Assembly: GCA_020796225.1 (NCBI GenBank)
Contig: CM036760.1
Span: forward strand, 930,001 to 994,000
DNA: 64,000 nt
Origin: Arion vulgaris
Lineage: Eukaryota > Mollusca > Gastropoda > Stylommatophora > Arionidae
Direction of reading: 5' to 3'
Shown here: in pieces, positions 1 through 12,533 of the stretch
Layout: the number at the start of each line of letters is the position of its first letter
Position numbering within the stretch: position 1 is the first letter of the stretch
The notes under the pieces: model-generated
What the model was told of the DNA's origin: nothing
Seen by the model: the letters and a program-made list of their open reading frames with translations, nothing else
The model's database searches: none
Program-made: the position numbers and the translations under genes

Positions 1-354
1 AATGAATGAAGTATCTCATTTATTGAATAAAAAATAAAACAGAAAAGCATTAATATGTCAGGTCAAGAGAAGTCAGAGACGATATTTTTCTCATAGAATT
101 ACATTCCCGTCATGCTTTCGCCCACATAGAACAAAATGGTATGTGTACTACCGCCAATCAGATACACTCATCAGTTTCTTTAGATTGGAGCATCACCAAA
201 ATAAGAATATTATGAATATTAAGAAAAGAGGAATCACGAGCAATATGTCGTAGATGGCTAAAGCTGAAAGAGTAGTCAGCCAAGTGACCTGCTGCGACCA
301 CCAATAGCGAAGAATGGGTTCCGATCTATCCCGACATAACAAATTACCACACCA

Positions 355-569
355 ACTCACTACCATTACTTGTGGGGGAATGTAGACATTTGAAGAGTAT
401 GACAACAACTCAGTACCATTACTTGTTGTGGGGGAATGTAGACATTTGAAGAGTATGACAACAACTCAGTACCATTACTTGTTGAGGGGGAATGTAGACA
501 TTTGAAGAGTATGACAACAACTCAGTACCATTACTTGTTGAGGGGAATGTAGACATTTGAAGAGTATGA
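355..569. repeat. 56-bp tandem repeat, about 3.8 copies
   Basis: A unit of about 56 bp containing GGGGGAATGTAGACATTTG recurs almost unchanged. The first and last copies are slightly shortened. Open frames across it are by-products of the repeat. Confidence 0.9.
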
Positions 570-1115
570 TAGTGGACTTCAACATTAATCAACGTTGTAA
601 ACATGGAAGGAAGGGAATGCACATAGTGATGAGAAATAAGGCTAGTATATACGACCCTGTGTGCGCTGCAAAAAACTTTGCCGAGCAGAGTGGAACATAC
701 AATAGGTCTACCTCTATATTTATTATGAGAGTGACGTGTGGCCATTACTGATGTCCCAATTGTTCTCTTAGACCGTTTACTATAGCAACGTTTGCTTTCA
801 ATTCTTGAGTTCATGCTTCGAAAGAGCTTCAAAACAGCACTTGCGATATGATTAGATGTCGTCTATCGAGGAATTCAAAGCACACAATAATTACATGGAT
901 AAACAGTCTTGTGCATGAGGCTGCTCGAGGTAGTAAGAGAGTAGGCATGCTAGCTAACATCGAGAGCATCGACCGTCAAGCTACTAAAGATGGATAGAAG
1001 TGACGTCATTCGGTTGCACAGTGATATCCTGCTGAATGGGGGCACAGTAATTGATGTGGAATCTATACATAGTTTTAATGAGTTTGAAATCCAACTTTGT
1101 ATGAGCATGACTGAG
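570..1115. other. Unassigned intron or flank
   Basis: No domain, transposon end or splice-bounded exon could be recognised here. Short open frames on both strands look random. Confidence 0.5.
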
Positions 1116-1116
1116 A

Positions 1117-1356
1117 TGTACAATTTTTATATATTTTTAAATATTTTTCCGATTCAGAAGCACTTGAGCTTTTTAGCTCTTCGGCTCGGTGCCATGTACA
1201 TCGTAACCCTTCGATTCGGTGCCACGAACACCATGAATCTGGAGAACCTGTGGCTTTTCTGCCAGCTCGCGGAATTGAACCCACACTCACAGAGGGCTAG
1301 TCACCCGTAGTCCAACGCGCTACGAAGACGCTGTGCAGGTGGGCAAGGTGTACAAT
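1117..1356 (-). mobile_element. tRNA-derived SINE, minus strand
   Basis: Read on the minus strand, this has the same head and body as the two SINEs near 58.6 and 59.0 kb: a tRNA-like region with a B-box-like GGGTTCAATTCCGCG, then the body with GTTCGTGGCACCGAA and a 3' end near CTTCTGAATCGG. A short direct repeat TGTACAAT flanks it (1117-1124 and 1349-1356), a plausible target-site duplication. It is a SINE head and not a functional tRNA, because no cloverleaf can be drawn. Confidence 0.8.
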
Positions 1357-1514
1357 AAGTAGTGTTGTTAACCAGTGAACGACTAGACACAGTTCAACAT
1401 GTACACACACAACATGCACACCGTTCGGCAACTGATGGAGGAATGTGAGCACATATGAGCCTTTCCGTAGTGCTATGGCGTCTTATCAGTAACCAATAAC
1501 CAATTAATACAAAC

Positions 1515-1665
1515 CTGAATAGCCATGTAGGTAGCTTCCAAAGCATCTTTCCTAATGAGTACTTTATTATCTGTTTGTCCGTTATTCAGCAGGAAGAGCA
1601 ACCATTTGTACATGTCTTCCGCTGTTGTACACAGAGAGGCTGCACTAGCTACCAGTTCCAAGCCG
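1515..1665 (-). CDS. Beta-lactamase-fold gene, exon 7 (internal)
   Basis: This minus-strand exon encodes the segment GLELVASAASLCTTAEDMYK followed by WLLFLLNNGQ. That matches the helix of serine beta-lactamase/PBP-like proteins that usually reads SSA.DMAKWL. It is bounded by an acceptor (ATAAACAG) and a donor (CAG/GTTTGT). It starts with one base of a split codon, as needed after the exon at 8359-8438, and ends in phase 0. The 3' part of the gene continues left of the window. Family assignment is from recognised pattern, not from an alignment. Confidence 0.72.
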
Positions 1666-2130
1666 CTGTTTATGAAACAATGTATACATATGCAAAATGT
1701 TTAATTAAATGCACAGCTTTCTAACTCATTTCTGTTCTTGGTTTCTGTTAATTGCTTTGATTTCATGCACATATGTCTCCTGCATTAGCTTGTTACTGAA
1801 GTCAGTAGTTTGTTAAATCCTGTTTCTCAAGCATGCCATCTACTTCTCTTCCTTATTTCGCATTGAGACTTCCACGCCAATACTCAAATCTGACAATGGT
1901 AGCAGTCAACACTAGGATACCAACATTGTCCTCAAGTTTGTCTTGAAGGGAGTTAGTATTTAGTCATATGTTTTGTTTGTCCGTTCACTATTACATATTC
2001 AACAAGTCTGCAATAAGCCTTAGACTGTCATGATGTTGGTACAACACATACACATATCCGTTGTGCCAGTCCTGACTCTGTGATATTAGATGGTGTCTTA
2101 GTCAATTGTATCTTGTGTACTGCGAGAAAA
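1666..2130. other. Intron, nothing recognised
   Basis: AT-rich unique sequence upstream (in gene sense) of the exon at 1515-1665. No transposon or repeat signature was seen. Confidence 0.5.
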
Positions 2131-2132
2131 TT

Positions 2133-2346
2133 ATGAACATTTTCTGTCTAGGGAGCACCATTTATTTCCTGTCTAGGGGGCACCATTTGTTTTCTGTCTA
2201 GGGAGCACCGTTTGTTTTCTGTCTTGGGAGCACCGTTTGCTTTCTGTCTAGGGAGCACCATTTTGTTTTCTGTCTATGGAGCACCATTTGTTTTTTGTTT
2301 TGGGAGCACCATTTTGTTTTCTGTCTATGGAGCACCATTTGTTTTC
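2133..2346. repeat. 25-29 bp tandem repeat, about 8 copies
   Basis: Units contain TTTTCTGTCTAGGGAGCACC with small substitutions and length changes. The 65-residue open frame across it is a by-product. Confidence 0.85.
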
Positions 2347-2417
2347 AAATATGACTTGAATAATCTCATTCCCATTTCGTTTTTAAGTGTGGCTGTAATT
2401 GTCATCTGAAGCAGCTG

Positions 2418-2725
2418 TTCATAAGATTGTCTGTTTGTATGTCTAGCCAAGAATTGAAGATGGAGCATATGATTGTATGTTTGTATGTCTAGCCAAGAAT
2501 TAAAGATGGAGAATATGATTGTCTGTTTGTCTAACCAAAAATTACAGATTGAGCATATGATTGTCTGTTTGTATATCTAGCCAAGAATTAAAGATGGAGT
2601 ATAGGATTGTATGTTCGCCAAGAGTTAGAGATGGAGCATATGATTGTCTGTTTGTATGTCTAACCAAGAGTTAAAGATGGAGCATATGATTGTCTGTTTC
2701 GTCAAGAATTAAAGATGGAGATTGT
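2418..2725. repeat. About 46-bp tandem repeat, 6-7 diverged copies
   Basis: Units contain GATTGTCTGTTTGTATGTCT and AAGATGGAGCATAT. Copies differ by substitutions and internal deletions. Confidence 0.85.
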
Positions 2726-4289
2726 AGAGTGAAGATGTACAAATATATAGCATGTGAGTGCAGTTTAATACAGGTAACATTGATGTACGTGATTATTTAT
2801 GGGGAAAAAGAAATAAATCAAACTTTACTAACCTGGGGGTCAAAGGTTCAATTCGAGGGACAACGGCACACCAGGATTAGTGAGCTGATACTATCAAGAT
2901 CCTACCCCACCTCCACGTGGTGACAGAGGATCCTGTCTGGCTAAGCGGGTAGGGATCGAAGGAGAGCTACTCTGGTATAAGTTGTGATGCAAGAGCAGTT
3001 ACGCTATACGAGATCCACGCAAGATGGAAGAAAAGAATCCCCGAGTGACTACTGTCTCTGGACGTCTTTCCTTGCCGATGGGAAAATCGAAATAAACTAA
3101 AAAACGAATAGTAAGAACTGACAAAGCACGAGTCATCATGAGGCACATATTAACGTCCCCTCGAAGTAATAGTGGAAACACCCATGTCAGCTCTCGTCAA
3201 GGATCGTTGGAAAAGATGCCGTGTGACGTGCCGACACGTGGGAAGATTGCAGTTAATTCAATACAAGAAGCCAAGCGCATGTATATCTTTTGGGTAAAGT
3301 TGGACGAGCGCAAATCATAAAGTTGCGTCTTAGCGCCTAACGAAACTGCCTTCCCTGAAACAATCGGGCACGGTACTGCTGCTCTTACAACTAACATCCC
3401 CGGAAAAATTGGGGTGGGTGATGTTTCGCGAGCGCAAAATCTAAGTTGCGCTGATAGCGCCTAATGAAACGACTGTCTACAATATTTTGCGCAGCCCCAG
3501 CCCAGTGTTTCCCTGGGTCAGGGAAAATGCAGAGTAGAAACTGCAAATTGCCAAGGGCCGACATGTCTCTCGAGAAGGCTGAAAATGTTCCCACTCCGGA
3601 AAAAAACCCAACGTGGCCAGAAAAGTAAGGCCGACATTGTAAAGATTTGACACGCTGTCTAAATCCAAACAATGGCGAAGGCCAACACTTTTCACGGTGT
3701 GTTACACGAGTAAGATGCCATCCTCCCGGCCGATAGGAAAAGCTGAACAAATAAACATAAATGGATGGGGGATGCATCCAGAAAAGAGACGTGGGTCCAC
3801 ATTGGGCGAAACTCAGAGCCATGAGGTAGGGGCCTGAATTGAGTAGTCCTGACAGACTCGATGCATAGTAAATGTGAGCACGGTGAGAAATTGGTCGTCT
3901 AAGGGTCGCTATCCTGAACGAAAATAGCAACCTGCTGCCTTGTGGGTTCTGACTGGGGACAGTCAAAGGCTAACGGAGAGCAAGCCCAGTAAACGTTGGT
4001 TGAAATCGGACACACGGCCGAAGGATAAGCAACAGAGCTCCAATTGCACTGAAAGTTGTGACGTAGCTACCCATGCTAAGGCTGCATGGACCAAATTTTA
4101 TCATGAATATCTCTAATATAGAATGTTGATATGGTGCTACGCCTGTGGAGATCCGTCGGGCAGGACGAGTGCCGGGCCCCATGCCTCTAAGGTGTCCGTT
4201 TTTTGCTACCGACGGTCCCCGTCCTCCAATTCGGCAAATCAGCGAGCAAGGCCCACGGGAAAAAGCTACTGGTTCAATACGGCAAAGTA

Positions 4290-4937
4290 CTGACCAGAGA
4301 CGATTAAACATTGTGCAATGGAATGCCGAATGTATTCATCACAAAAAGCAAGCACTCGCAATAAGACTTGCAGAAGACGAAATTGATGTTGCATGCATAC
4401 AAGAGACCAATCTAAATGCCCAACATAAGATTCGGGATCAGAGGTTACCAAACCTTCAGATTAGACCGAGAAGGGCACAAGGGTGGAGTCCTCACCCTAG
4501 TACGGAACGGCATTCCAGCAAAGCAAGTGGATGTAACCACCGGAAGCGATGGTGAGATCGTAGGGGTCCAAATTACATGTGAAGAAATGCAGATTCTTCT
4601 GTATAACTTATACTGCCCAAGTGACATCTCGCTGTCACTCGATGCAATGAGTATCAATGATACAGCGTGCATGGTGGTCGGCGATTTCAACAGCCACTCA
4701 GAAAGATGGGGCTACCTCGAAACCAACAGCAGAGGCGTAGAAATGAAAGACTGGGAGATAGAGAACAACCTGTTCCTCATCAATGCCCCAGACGACCCGC
4801 CAACCTTCTACTCGAGGTGGCATATGACTAGCACCCCGATTTGGCCTTCGCAACAAGTGACCTCTCCACAAAAACATTACGAACGGTTACAAAGTAACTC
4901 GGAGATAGTTACCATAGGCCCGTCAAACTGTAAGTAA
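4290..4937 (+). pseudogene. LINE apurinic-type endonuclease domain
   Basis: The domain begins with LNIVQWNAE, then CIQETNL, the loop VQITCEEMQILLYNLYCP and VVGDFNSHSERWG. These are the conserved Asn, Glu and GDFN motifs of APE-type LINE endonucleases that nick the target DNA. A frameshift near 4430 moves the reading from one frame to the next, and another near 4840 breaks the final STPDLAF-like segment. It lies directly upstream of the reverse transcriptase of the same element. Confidence 0.9.
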
Positions 4938-5024
4938 ACCTAAAATGTGTACCTGAGCCCAAAATGTGGTTGCCAAGGTAGAACTACAAAAAAGCAAATT
5001 GGAAACAGTACGGGACACTGACAG

Positions 5025-6681
5025 ATGCCAATGTTGAGCGCATCAACATACATGAAAAGAAACATGCGATTCGTGGCAAGGGAACTCTCACAATCAATCC
5101 TGAAAGCGGCATGGGAAACAATTCCTAGAGGCGCACCAAATGATTACAAGCCATACTGGACAACAGAGGTTCAGAAGCTTGAAAACGACCTTGAATTGGC
5201 AAGGAGGCAGAACAGGCACAGTCAGTAACGACCAATACTGCTTACAAGGCGGCAGCAGCAAAATAAAAGTGGGAGGTCAAACGATCAGCACGACAGAGCT
5301 GGGTTGATAAGACCGAATCCCTGAACCTTGATAGGGACGGCCATAAATTGTGGAAGTTAGCAAAAGCGGTGAGTGACGAAAACACCAGCCGACCACCAAT
5401 AGTCCTTGAACAAGACAAAACAATTTTCTCGGGAAGGAAAGCCGCAAACATTCTAATGCAAAAATATACCGATGTCAGCAGAGTAAGCCTAACAAAAGAA
5501 AAAGTCAATGACACAAAGAGAAAAACTAGAGGCCTCCAAGGCAAGTCAAGAAAAGCTGATAGTCACCTAACGGATACATTCACCAGTAATGAGTTGAAAG
5601 AGGCATTAAGGGAGATGAAGCTCAGAAAGTCGACCGGAAAGGATGGGATCACAAACGAGATGCTTAAAAACTTGGGTACTAGAGCAAAGACAGCTCTACT
5701 GGCCGTCCTCAATATGTCGTGGAGGACAGGCATAGTACCACGAGAATGGAAGGAAGCGATCATGGAACCCATCCTAAAACCAGGCAAACTCGACCCGGCG
5801 AGTTACAGACCAATAAGCCTCCTAAGCTGCACGGTCAAACTCATGAAACGCATGGTGAACAAACAGCTATCTTGGCAATTGGAAAGCAAAGAGATTCTCA
5901 TTGCACAACAGTGAGGCTTTCGGAAGTACCGATCTACAGAAGATCAAGTAACCTACTCGTATATAGCCCAGGAAATCGAGGATGGTTTCCAAGAAAAAAA
6001 ACACACACTGGCAATTTTGCTTGATATGGAGAAGGCGTTTGACACAGTTTGGAAAGAAGGGCTAAAACTAAATCTCCTCACCCTCGGTATAAAGGGAAGA
6101 ATGTACAAATGGCTTGATAGATACCTAAGGAACAGAACAGCAAGGGTTCAAGTTCAGGGGTACACTAGTATGAAAGTCACATTAGAGCAAGGAGTCCCCA
6201 AGGAGGAGTGCTCTCACCAACTCTCTTTCTAATCTTTGCCAATGACATAGCAACATGCCTACCAAAGCGATTACACTCTGCCATGTATGCCGATGACCTG
6301 GCAATATGGGCGAGGGAAGAGTCAATGCCCATAACAACAAATCGTCTGCAGGATACGCTAAATAACTTGGAAGTGTGGTAAAAAAAGTGGAATATGAAGA
6401 TAAACGCTTCTAATACAACCTACACTGTGTTCTCCCAGAACAACCAGGAGCACAAAATTAAGCTTAAAGTCAATGTGCAAGATTTTCCAGAAAGCAAGAC
6501 CCCAACGTACTTTGGAGTCACACTCGACCGAAAACTGACTTGGTGCCCCCAACTTGAAAATGCTACAACAAAAGCAAGACACAGGCTCACGATGATGCGC
6601 AAACTCGCAGGCTCCACGTGGGAGCAAACACTCTACTCTGGAAGAGTGCGACCGGTCCTGGAGTACGGCATTACAGCTTGA
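5025..6681 (+). pseudogene. LINE reverse transcriptase domain
   Basis: Motifs occur in the expected order: KSTGKDGITNEMLK, ASYRPISLLSC, LLDMEKAFDTVW (first catalytic Asp), the GVP segment near 6195, MYADDLAIWA near 6285 (the catalytic ADD pair) and PTYFGVTLDRKLTW. The domain would copy LINE RNA at the nicked target. An in-frame TGA occurs near 5911, a frameshift near 6200 in the GVPQGG-type motif, and a TAA at about 6379. The catalytic Asp residues are intact although the frame is broken. Confidence 0.9.
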
Positions 6682-6997
6682 AGTAGTGCATCCAACAAAC
6701 AATTCGCCAAAGTTAGCAATAGTCAGAACCGTGCAATGCGCATTATCACAGGAGCCATGAAGTCCACGCCCATCAAGGCGATGGAAACAACCAATGTCAG
6801 ATCGAAGGGACAGAAAAGTCTTGGTGTTAGCGGAAAAACTTAAACGGCTCGATTCACACCCTATGTACGAAAGAGTGAACGGATTCGGAAGGGGCAGGAT
6901 ACAGAGGACCAGCTTCGCAAAAAAACGCCAAAGCACTGACCGCAGACCATCCGGTCCTAGCAAACTGCAAAGTCAAATCAATCCAGGCAACCGATAA

Positions 6998-7933
6998 GTG
7001 CCCGCCGTGGAAAACCAAAATGCCGTAATTAAGGAAATCAACCCCAGGCATACTAAAAAAAAGGCAACAAAAATCTGCGAAAGAAAAGTAGCCACAGAAA
7101 AACATATAGCAACCGAGTACTCTGAAAGTGAGTGGATACACGTGTATACTGACCGATGGACAAGGAACGCAATCAGCGATGGCGGAGGTGGAATAGTGCT
7201 TAAACTCTCAAAGAAAGTGACGGTCACGAAAGCGATTGCCACAGGCAAATACTCAAATAACTACAGGGCTGAGGCAGAGGCAATAAGAACATCGACCGAA
7301 ATGATCCTAGAGAGAAGAGGCACCTCTCGCAACAAAGTCGTGATATTCAACGATGCTCTATCAGTCATCACGGCACTCAAAAGCGTAGGCAAAACAGAGC
7401 TCAATGAGCTGAAAGCGACCCTCGATGCATTAGTGCACACACTCAAACACACCGTCATTAAGTGGATACCACCACATTATAACATAAGCGGAAACGAATA
7501 CGCCGACAAACTAGCTAAAGAAGGCGGGCGACTACCTCAGAGTGATCTCGAGATCAGTTATGAGCAATCCAGAACAACCATCGGCTGGCACTATAGTGAC
7601 AAATGGACCAAAGACAATCCCCAATACAACAACAGTGACGGGTACTATGGTCTGTCTCGTAGTGAAGAAGTTGCCATACTCCGCCCCCGTACCGGCCACA
7701 ACAAGCTCCTCGCCCACATGTTTAACAAAATTTAAATTGGCACAACTAGCCTGTACCCCTACAAAAAGGTGGGCATGAAGGCAGAACACGTTCTGCAAGA
7801 TTGTCAACTGATAACAGGTATAAGAAAAGAAACCTGGCCAGAAAACACAGAGCTTCGCGAGAAGCTGTACGGAGGAACGGAGTCTCTTAAAAACACGGTA
7901 AAATTCATGATAAAAGTTGGTTCATCAGTCTAG
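6998..7933 (+). pseudogene. LINE RNase H domain and C-terminus
   Basis: RNase H is recognised by WIHVYTD (first Asp), YRAEAEAIR (Glu), VVIFNDALSVI (Asp) and NEYADKLAKEGG (last Asp), giving a complete D-E-D-D set. It degrades the RNA of the RNA-DNA hybrid. A frameshift near 7730 separates the last 65 codons, which include a zinc-binding-like HVLQDCQL segment and end at about 7933, just before the GATCGC(GA)n tail. The RNase H reading frame itself is open over 245 codons. Confidence 0.92.
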
Positions 7934-8358
7934 GCCGGGATCGCGAGAGAGAGAGAGAGAGAGAGATAGCGCAAATACCTTAGCTTCGAGACAAATGTCT
8001 AATACTATTATTCTATTGTACATCATCAGGTGTGATATTCTAAATACACTTGAATTACTCAAACTACATACATGTAACTTTCAATGATCTTCTTATTTAT
8101 ATTTGAGAAGACCATGATTCATTTCCAATTTGCTGTTTGTGAATTTTTAAAATAATAATGAAAAGCCTTATTTGTTATTGCCTACGATTTCTTGTTATTT
8201 TATGAACTACGTTGTTACTTGCCTCATTCTGGTGTTATTAGAAATATTGTTTATTTTCTGCTTGGTGTTTTTAACAAGAATTGGTGTTGGACTATCTTTT
8301 CCATTGACAATGGCAAGAAATGAGGTAAGATTACACGTAACAGCTATTGTAAACTCAC

Positions 8359-8438
8359 CTGTAATTGTCCTTCTCCAGGGTGAATGACGTTTTATTATAG
8401 TAAACATGTCCTTTCACAAAGTTTCGATCAGTAGGATA
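8359..8438 (-). CDS. Beta-lactamase-fold gene, small exon 6
   Basis: This 80-bp minus-strand exon reads YPTDRNFVKGHVYYNKTSF and on to LEKDNYR. The pattern resembles the loop before the SSAEDM helix in beta-lactamase-like proteins (FA.GYVY.N). The acceptor is CCCCAG and the donor is a strong CAG/GTGAGT. It starts in phase 0 and leaves two bases (AG), which match the single base at the start of the exon at 1515-1665. That phase match is the main support. The upstream exon carrying an LGM-type motif is missing from my reading. Confidence 0.6.
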
Positions 8439-8879
8439 CTGGGGTCCTAGGACAATTGTAGACGTCATATTTAGGGGCTAAGAGAAAATATAATTATTAG
8501 AAATGATTTTTGTCTTCACAGTTTTGAAGAAATAGAACGATTTGTGTATGAAATCATAAAAGCACTGACATCGCTGCATAATCCTGGATACCTTTCCAGT
8601 CTCTGCTATTGACCAGTATCTAAACTGCTACTTCGTGAGTAGATGTTGACAGTAATAAACTGGATTGTTGCACTTGATATGTAGCACATGAACCTGCGTG
8701 CTATCATAACTCCACATATCTATAATAGTTGCTTACTTAATTAGTTATCAGATCATTAGTATTACACAACCAACTTCATGAGAGCTCTGATCTCATGTTT
8801 AATATATCTGTCAGTGGGTCAGTGACAGTTTCAGTCCTTTATTGGTTAACTAAACATCGTCTTCCCCTCTTACACTATT

Positions 8880-9230
8880 CAAATCTAATACGCAGTGTGC
8901 TGACTCTCTTGCAAACAGTGCCCCGACTCAAGTGGGCAGAAGCATGGACAGAGCCGATATCATTAATGCGGTACGCTCTCAATTGTGTGACATGGGCGGG
9001 TCTCAGACACTGGAACGAGTTCGAGAATTAGGTGTTAAGTTTGGACATGCCAGACAGTGTCGTCTTCGTGGTAAAGAGAGAAGATATAGTAATCAGCTTC
9101 TCATGTGTACTGTGAGCAAATGGACTTTGGGATGGCTGCTGCAACGGAGGACAGAGCACGAATGGGAATGCCCAATGTGCCATGACGTCGATCGCATAAC
9201 ATAACATAACATAACATAACATTCAAATCT
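8880..9230 (+). mobile_element. 5'-truncated LINE 3' end with TAACA tail
   Basis: The tail encodes GRSMDRADIINAVRSQLCDM and KWTLGWLLQRRTEHEWECP, near-identical to the longer copy at 24214-24700. It ends in five ATAAC/ATAACA units, the 3' simple repeat of the family. Confidence 0.85.
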
Positions 9231-9631
9231 AGCAACACGCTTGACTACAAGTTTCTGCAGCCAGGGCATGGACGTAGAATCAATGACATCTCATGAACTT
9301 TCTTCCTAATGACGTTTTGAATAACAACCCTGTTTATTGTTCTACTGCTTGCAACTGTAGCCGTGACCGAATGCACGTGTGCTTGTTCATTTCCCCTGAT
9401 TCCCTCATCCGAGTACGGAAATGAAGATGACTCTTTGTAGTACCGAACTCGACGCAGACTCCAACCATTGTCTGTGCATACAACCCGCTTGGACTTTCCG
9501 AGCAATCTCATTGAAACACCGAGAATGCAGTGTGGGTGCTCTGCATCTCCAGCCAGGCCATTGACTTGATATGCAATCATTAGCAACTCCGAGTGCCAGT
9601 CAATCATGCCAGAAGTTCACATTCAACAAGA

Positions 9632-9905
9632 GGACCCTCCTGAGTGGTTACCGGGGCCCAAATGTGGGGTGTAAAGAATAGAACCACTGTTACCTGCCAC
9701 GCATGTCGTAAGAGGCGACTAAGGAGGTTTGGCTGAAATCGGATGCATGTGACCTAAACGTGTAGAAGTCTATGCGTTTAGGGGCCTACCAAACCAATGT
9801 GCAACGTATACACGTTCTTGGCAAAGATCAAACATATCACAAAGAGTGATTACAATTGGTCGTAAAGAACGAACGCAAAGAAGAAGAAGTAGAAGAACAA
9901 GAGGC
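9632..9905 (+). repeat. Dispersed repeat, also at 46982-47075
   Basis: The first 100 bp (GAGTGGTTACCGGGG through AGAACCACTGTTACCTGCCA) recurs near 46990. It ends in a GAAGAAGAAG-rich tail near 9885. It may be a SINE or a LINE 5' piece; the class was not resolved. Confidence 0.6.
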
Positions 9906-10059
9906 CCCTTTCTACTTATTTGTTTTGGAATTTCCTGAATTATTCAGACGTCACGCACTGTTTTGGGGCTACACTTATCATCTTTGTCTGTACTTGGAAT
10001 TGAACTATTAATAGTAACAACTCTCTAAACTTTTCAATAAAATTACACTTTTCATAGCC

Positions 10060-10995
10060 TTTTCAGTCTTTTGTCACTTCATATTTCTAGACTATAGTGT
10101 GCACAGTCTTTTGTCACTTCATATTTCTAGACTATAGTGTGCACAGTCTTTTGTCACTTCATATTTCTAGACTATAGTGTACACAGTCTTTTGTCACTTC
10201 ATATTTCTAGACTATAGTGTGCACAGTCTTTTGTCACTTCATATTTCTAGACTATAGTGTGCACATTCTTTTGTCACTTCATATTTCTAGACTATAGTGT
10301 GCACAGTCTTTTGTCACTTCATATTTCTAGACTATAGTGTGCACAGTCTTTTGTCACTTCATATTTCTAGACTATAGTGTGCACAGTCTTTTGTCACTTC
10401 ATATTTCTAGACTATAGTGTGCACAGTCTTTTGTCACTTCATATTTCTAGACTATAGTGTGCACAGTCTTTTGTCACTTCATATTTCTAGACTATAGTGT
10501 GCACAGTCTTTTGTCACTTCATATTTCTAGACTATAGTGTGCACAGTCGTTTGTCACTTCATATTTCTAGACTATAGTGTACACAGTCTTTTGTCACTTC
10601 ATATTTCTAGACTATAGTGTGCACAGTCGTTTGTCACTTCATATTTCTAGACTATAGTGTACACAGTCTTTTGTCACTTCATATTTCTAGACTATAGTGT
10701 GCACAGTCTTTTGTCACTTCATATTTCTAGACATAGTGTGACATTCTTTGCACTTCATATTCTAGACTATAGTGACAGTCTTTTGTCACTTCATATTTCT
10801 AGACTATAGTGTGACAGTCTTTGTCACTTCATATTCTAGACTATAGTGTGCACAGTCTTTGTCACTTCATATTTCTAGACTATAGTGTGACAGTCTTTTG
10901 TCACTTCATATTTCTAGACTATAGTGTGCACAGTCTTTTGTCACTTCATATTTCTAGACTATAGTGTGCAAGTCTTTGAGTCACTATATTTCTAG
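10060..10995. repeat. 40-bp satellite, about 23 copies
   Basis: The unit contains TTTTGTCACTTCATATTTCT and AGACTATAGTGTGCACAG. Copies are almost identical until about 10730. After that, many single-base losses appear (10730-10995). Confidence 0.97.
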
Positions 10996-10999
10996 ACAT

Positions 11000-12075
11000 A
11001 GGTGTACGTCTGCACTCAATTCAATAAGTGTGCCAGAGGCTCCATAGTTAGGCAAACTGAAGATAAGTGTGACCATAGGCTCAATTGAACCAAACCAAGA
11101 TAGTTGTGACCATAGGCTCCATACGTTAAGGCAAACTGAAGATAAAGTTGTGACCATAGGCTCCATACGTTAAGGCAAACTGAAGATAAAGTTGTGACCA
11201 TAGGCTCCATACGTTAAGGCAAACTGAAGATAAAGTTGTGACCATAGGCTCCATACGTTAAGGCAAACTGAAGATAAAGTTGTGACCATAGGCTCCATAC
11301 GTTAAGGCAAACTGAAGATAAAGTTGTGACCATAGGCTCCATACGTTAAGGCAAACTGAAGATAAAGTTGTGACCATAGGCTCCATACGTTAAGGCAAAC
11401 TGAAGATAAAGTTGTGACCATAGGCTCCATACGTTAAGGCAAACTGAAGATAAAGTTGTGACCATAGGCTCCATACGTTAAGGCAAACTGAAGATAAAGT
11501 TGTGATCATAGGCTCCATACGTTAAGGCAAACTGAAGATAAAGTTGTGACCATAGGCTCCATACGTTAAGGCAAACTGAAGATAAAGTTGTGACCATAGG
11601 CTCCATACGTTAAGGCAAACTGAAGATAAAGTTGTGACCATAGGCTCCATACGTTAAGGCAAACTGAAAATAAAGTTGTGACCATAGGCTCCATACGTTA
11701 AGGCAAACTGAAGATAAAGTTGTGACCATAGGCTCCATACGTTAAGGCAAACTGAAGATAAAGTTGTGACCATAGGCTCCATACGTTAAGGCAAACTGAA
11801 GATAAAGTTGTGACCATAGGCTCCATACGTTAAGGCAAACTGAAGATAAAGTTGTGACCATAGGCTCCATACGTTAAGGCAAACTGAAGATAAAGTTGTG
11901 ACCATAGGCTCCATACGTTAAGGCAAACTGAAGATAAAGTTGTGACCATAGGCTCCATACGTTAAGGCAAACTGAAGATAAAGTTGTGACCATAGGCTCC
12001 ATACGTTAAGGCAAACTGAAGATAAAGTTGTGACCATAGGCTTCATACGTTAAGGCAAACTGAAGATAAAGTCAC
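11000..12075. repeat. 44-bp satellite, about 24 copies
   Basis: The unit contains GTTAAGGCAAACTGAAGATA and AAGTTGTGACCATAGGCTCC. The first two copies are degraded and the rest almost uniform. It starts directly at the degraded end of the 40-bp satellite. Confidence 0.97.
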
Positions 12076-12371
12076 CAAATGGAAAATGGCATTTTGATAA
12101 CAGTTGTATGCAAATCTTGTCACATCCATTTCCGCATATTAAACTTTCAGCTACAATTTATTTTAATTTATTTTGTCCCCTCCTGGAAAAAATGTATGTC
12201 GACGCCCATGCCTATGTCCAAGTCGATACCCAGAAGCTTAAGACATTAACCCTTTCACTAGATAATTTTTGTAACCTTCGAAAGCAGCCATATTGCAATA
12301 TGTAATGAAGTAGTCGGTATACTGGCCTTGCGTCATCTTTAACAAATACCAAGTGCCAATATATCGGCTCT

Positions 12372-12520
12372 GCAGAGCGAATGTGTTAAGTAAGGAGTGA
12401 ATGTGTTAAGTAAGGAGTGAATGTGTTAAGTAAGGAGTGAATGTGTTAAGTAAGGAGTGAATGTGTTAAGTAAGGAGTAAAGGTATTAAGTAAGGAGTGA
12501 AGGTATTAAGTAACTCTCTC
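12372..12520. repeat. 20-bp satellite, left arm
   Basis: About seven units of GTGAATGTGTTAAGTAAGGA, the same satellite that resumes at 13275. LINE tails separate the two arms. Confidence 0.93.
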
Positions 12521-12533
12521 TTTTCCTCTCTCT

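Larger units (their letters stand above)
2835..7966 (+). mobile_element. LINE of APE-RT-RNase H type (I/Nimb-like), decayed
   Basis: The element runs from a 5' region starting GGGGGTCAAAGG, through endonuclease, reverse transcriptase and RNase H domains in that order, to a 3' end GATCGCGAGAGAGAGAGA. The same 5' start occurs at 29862, and the same GATCGC(GA)n 3' end occurs near 30940 and 47300, which fixes both borders. A C-terminal RNase H points to I-group LINEs; the exact clade is inference. The 1.3-kb 5' region shows no recognisable ORF1 or zinc-knuckle protein. Several frameshifts and stops make this copy inactive. A second copy lies at 56828-58375. Confidence 0.88.

Noticed and set aside
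9245..9607. 120-codon minus-strand frame considered as the missing host exon
   Set aside because: It has an acceptor-like TGCACAG, but its product does not resemble the expected beta-lactamase segment and no matching donor in the right phase was found.
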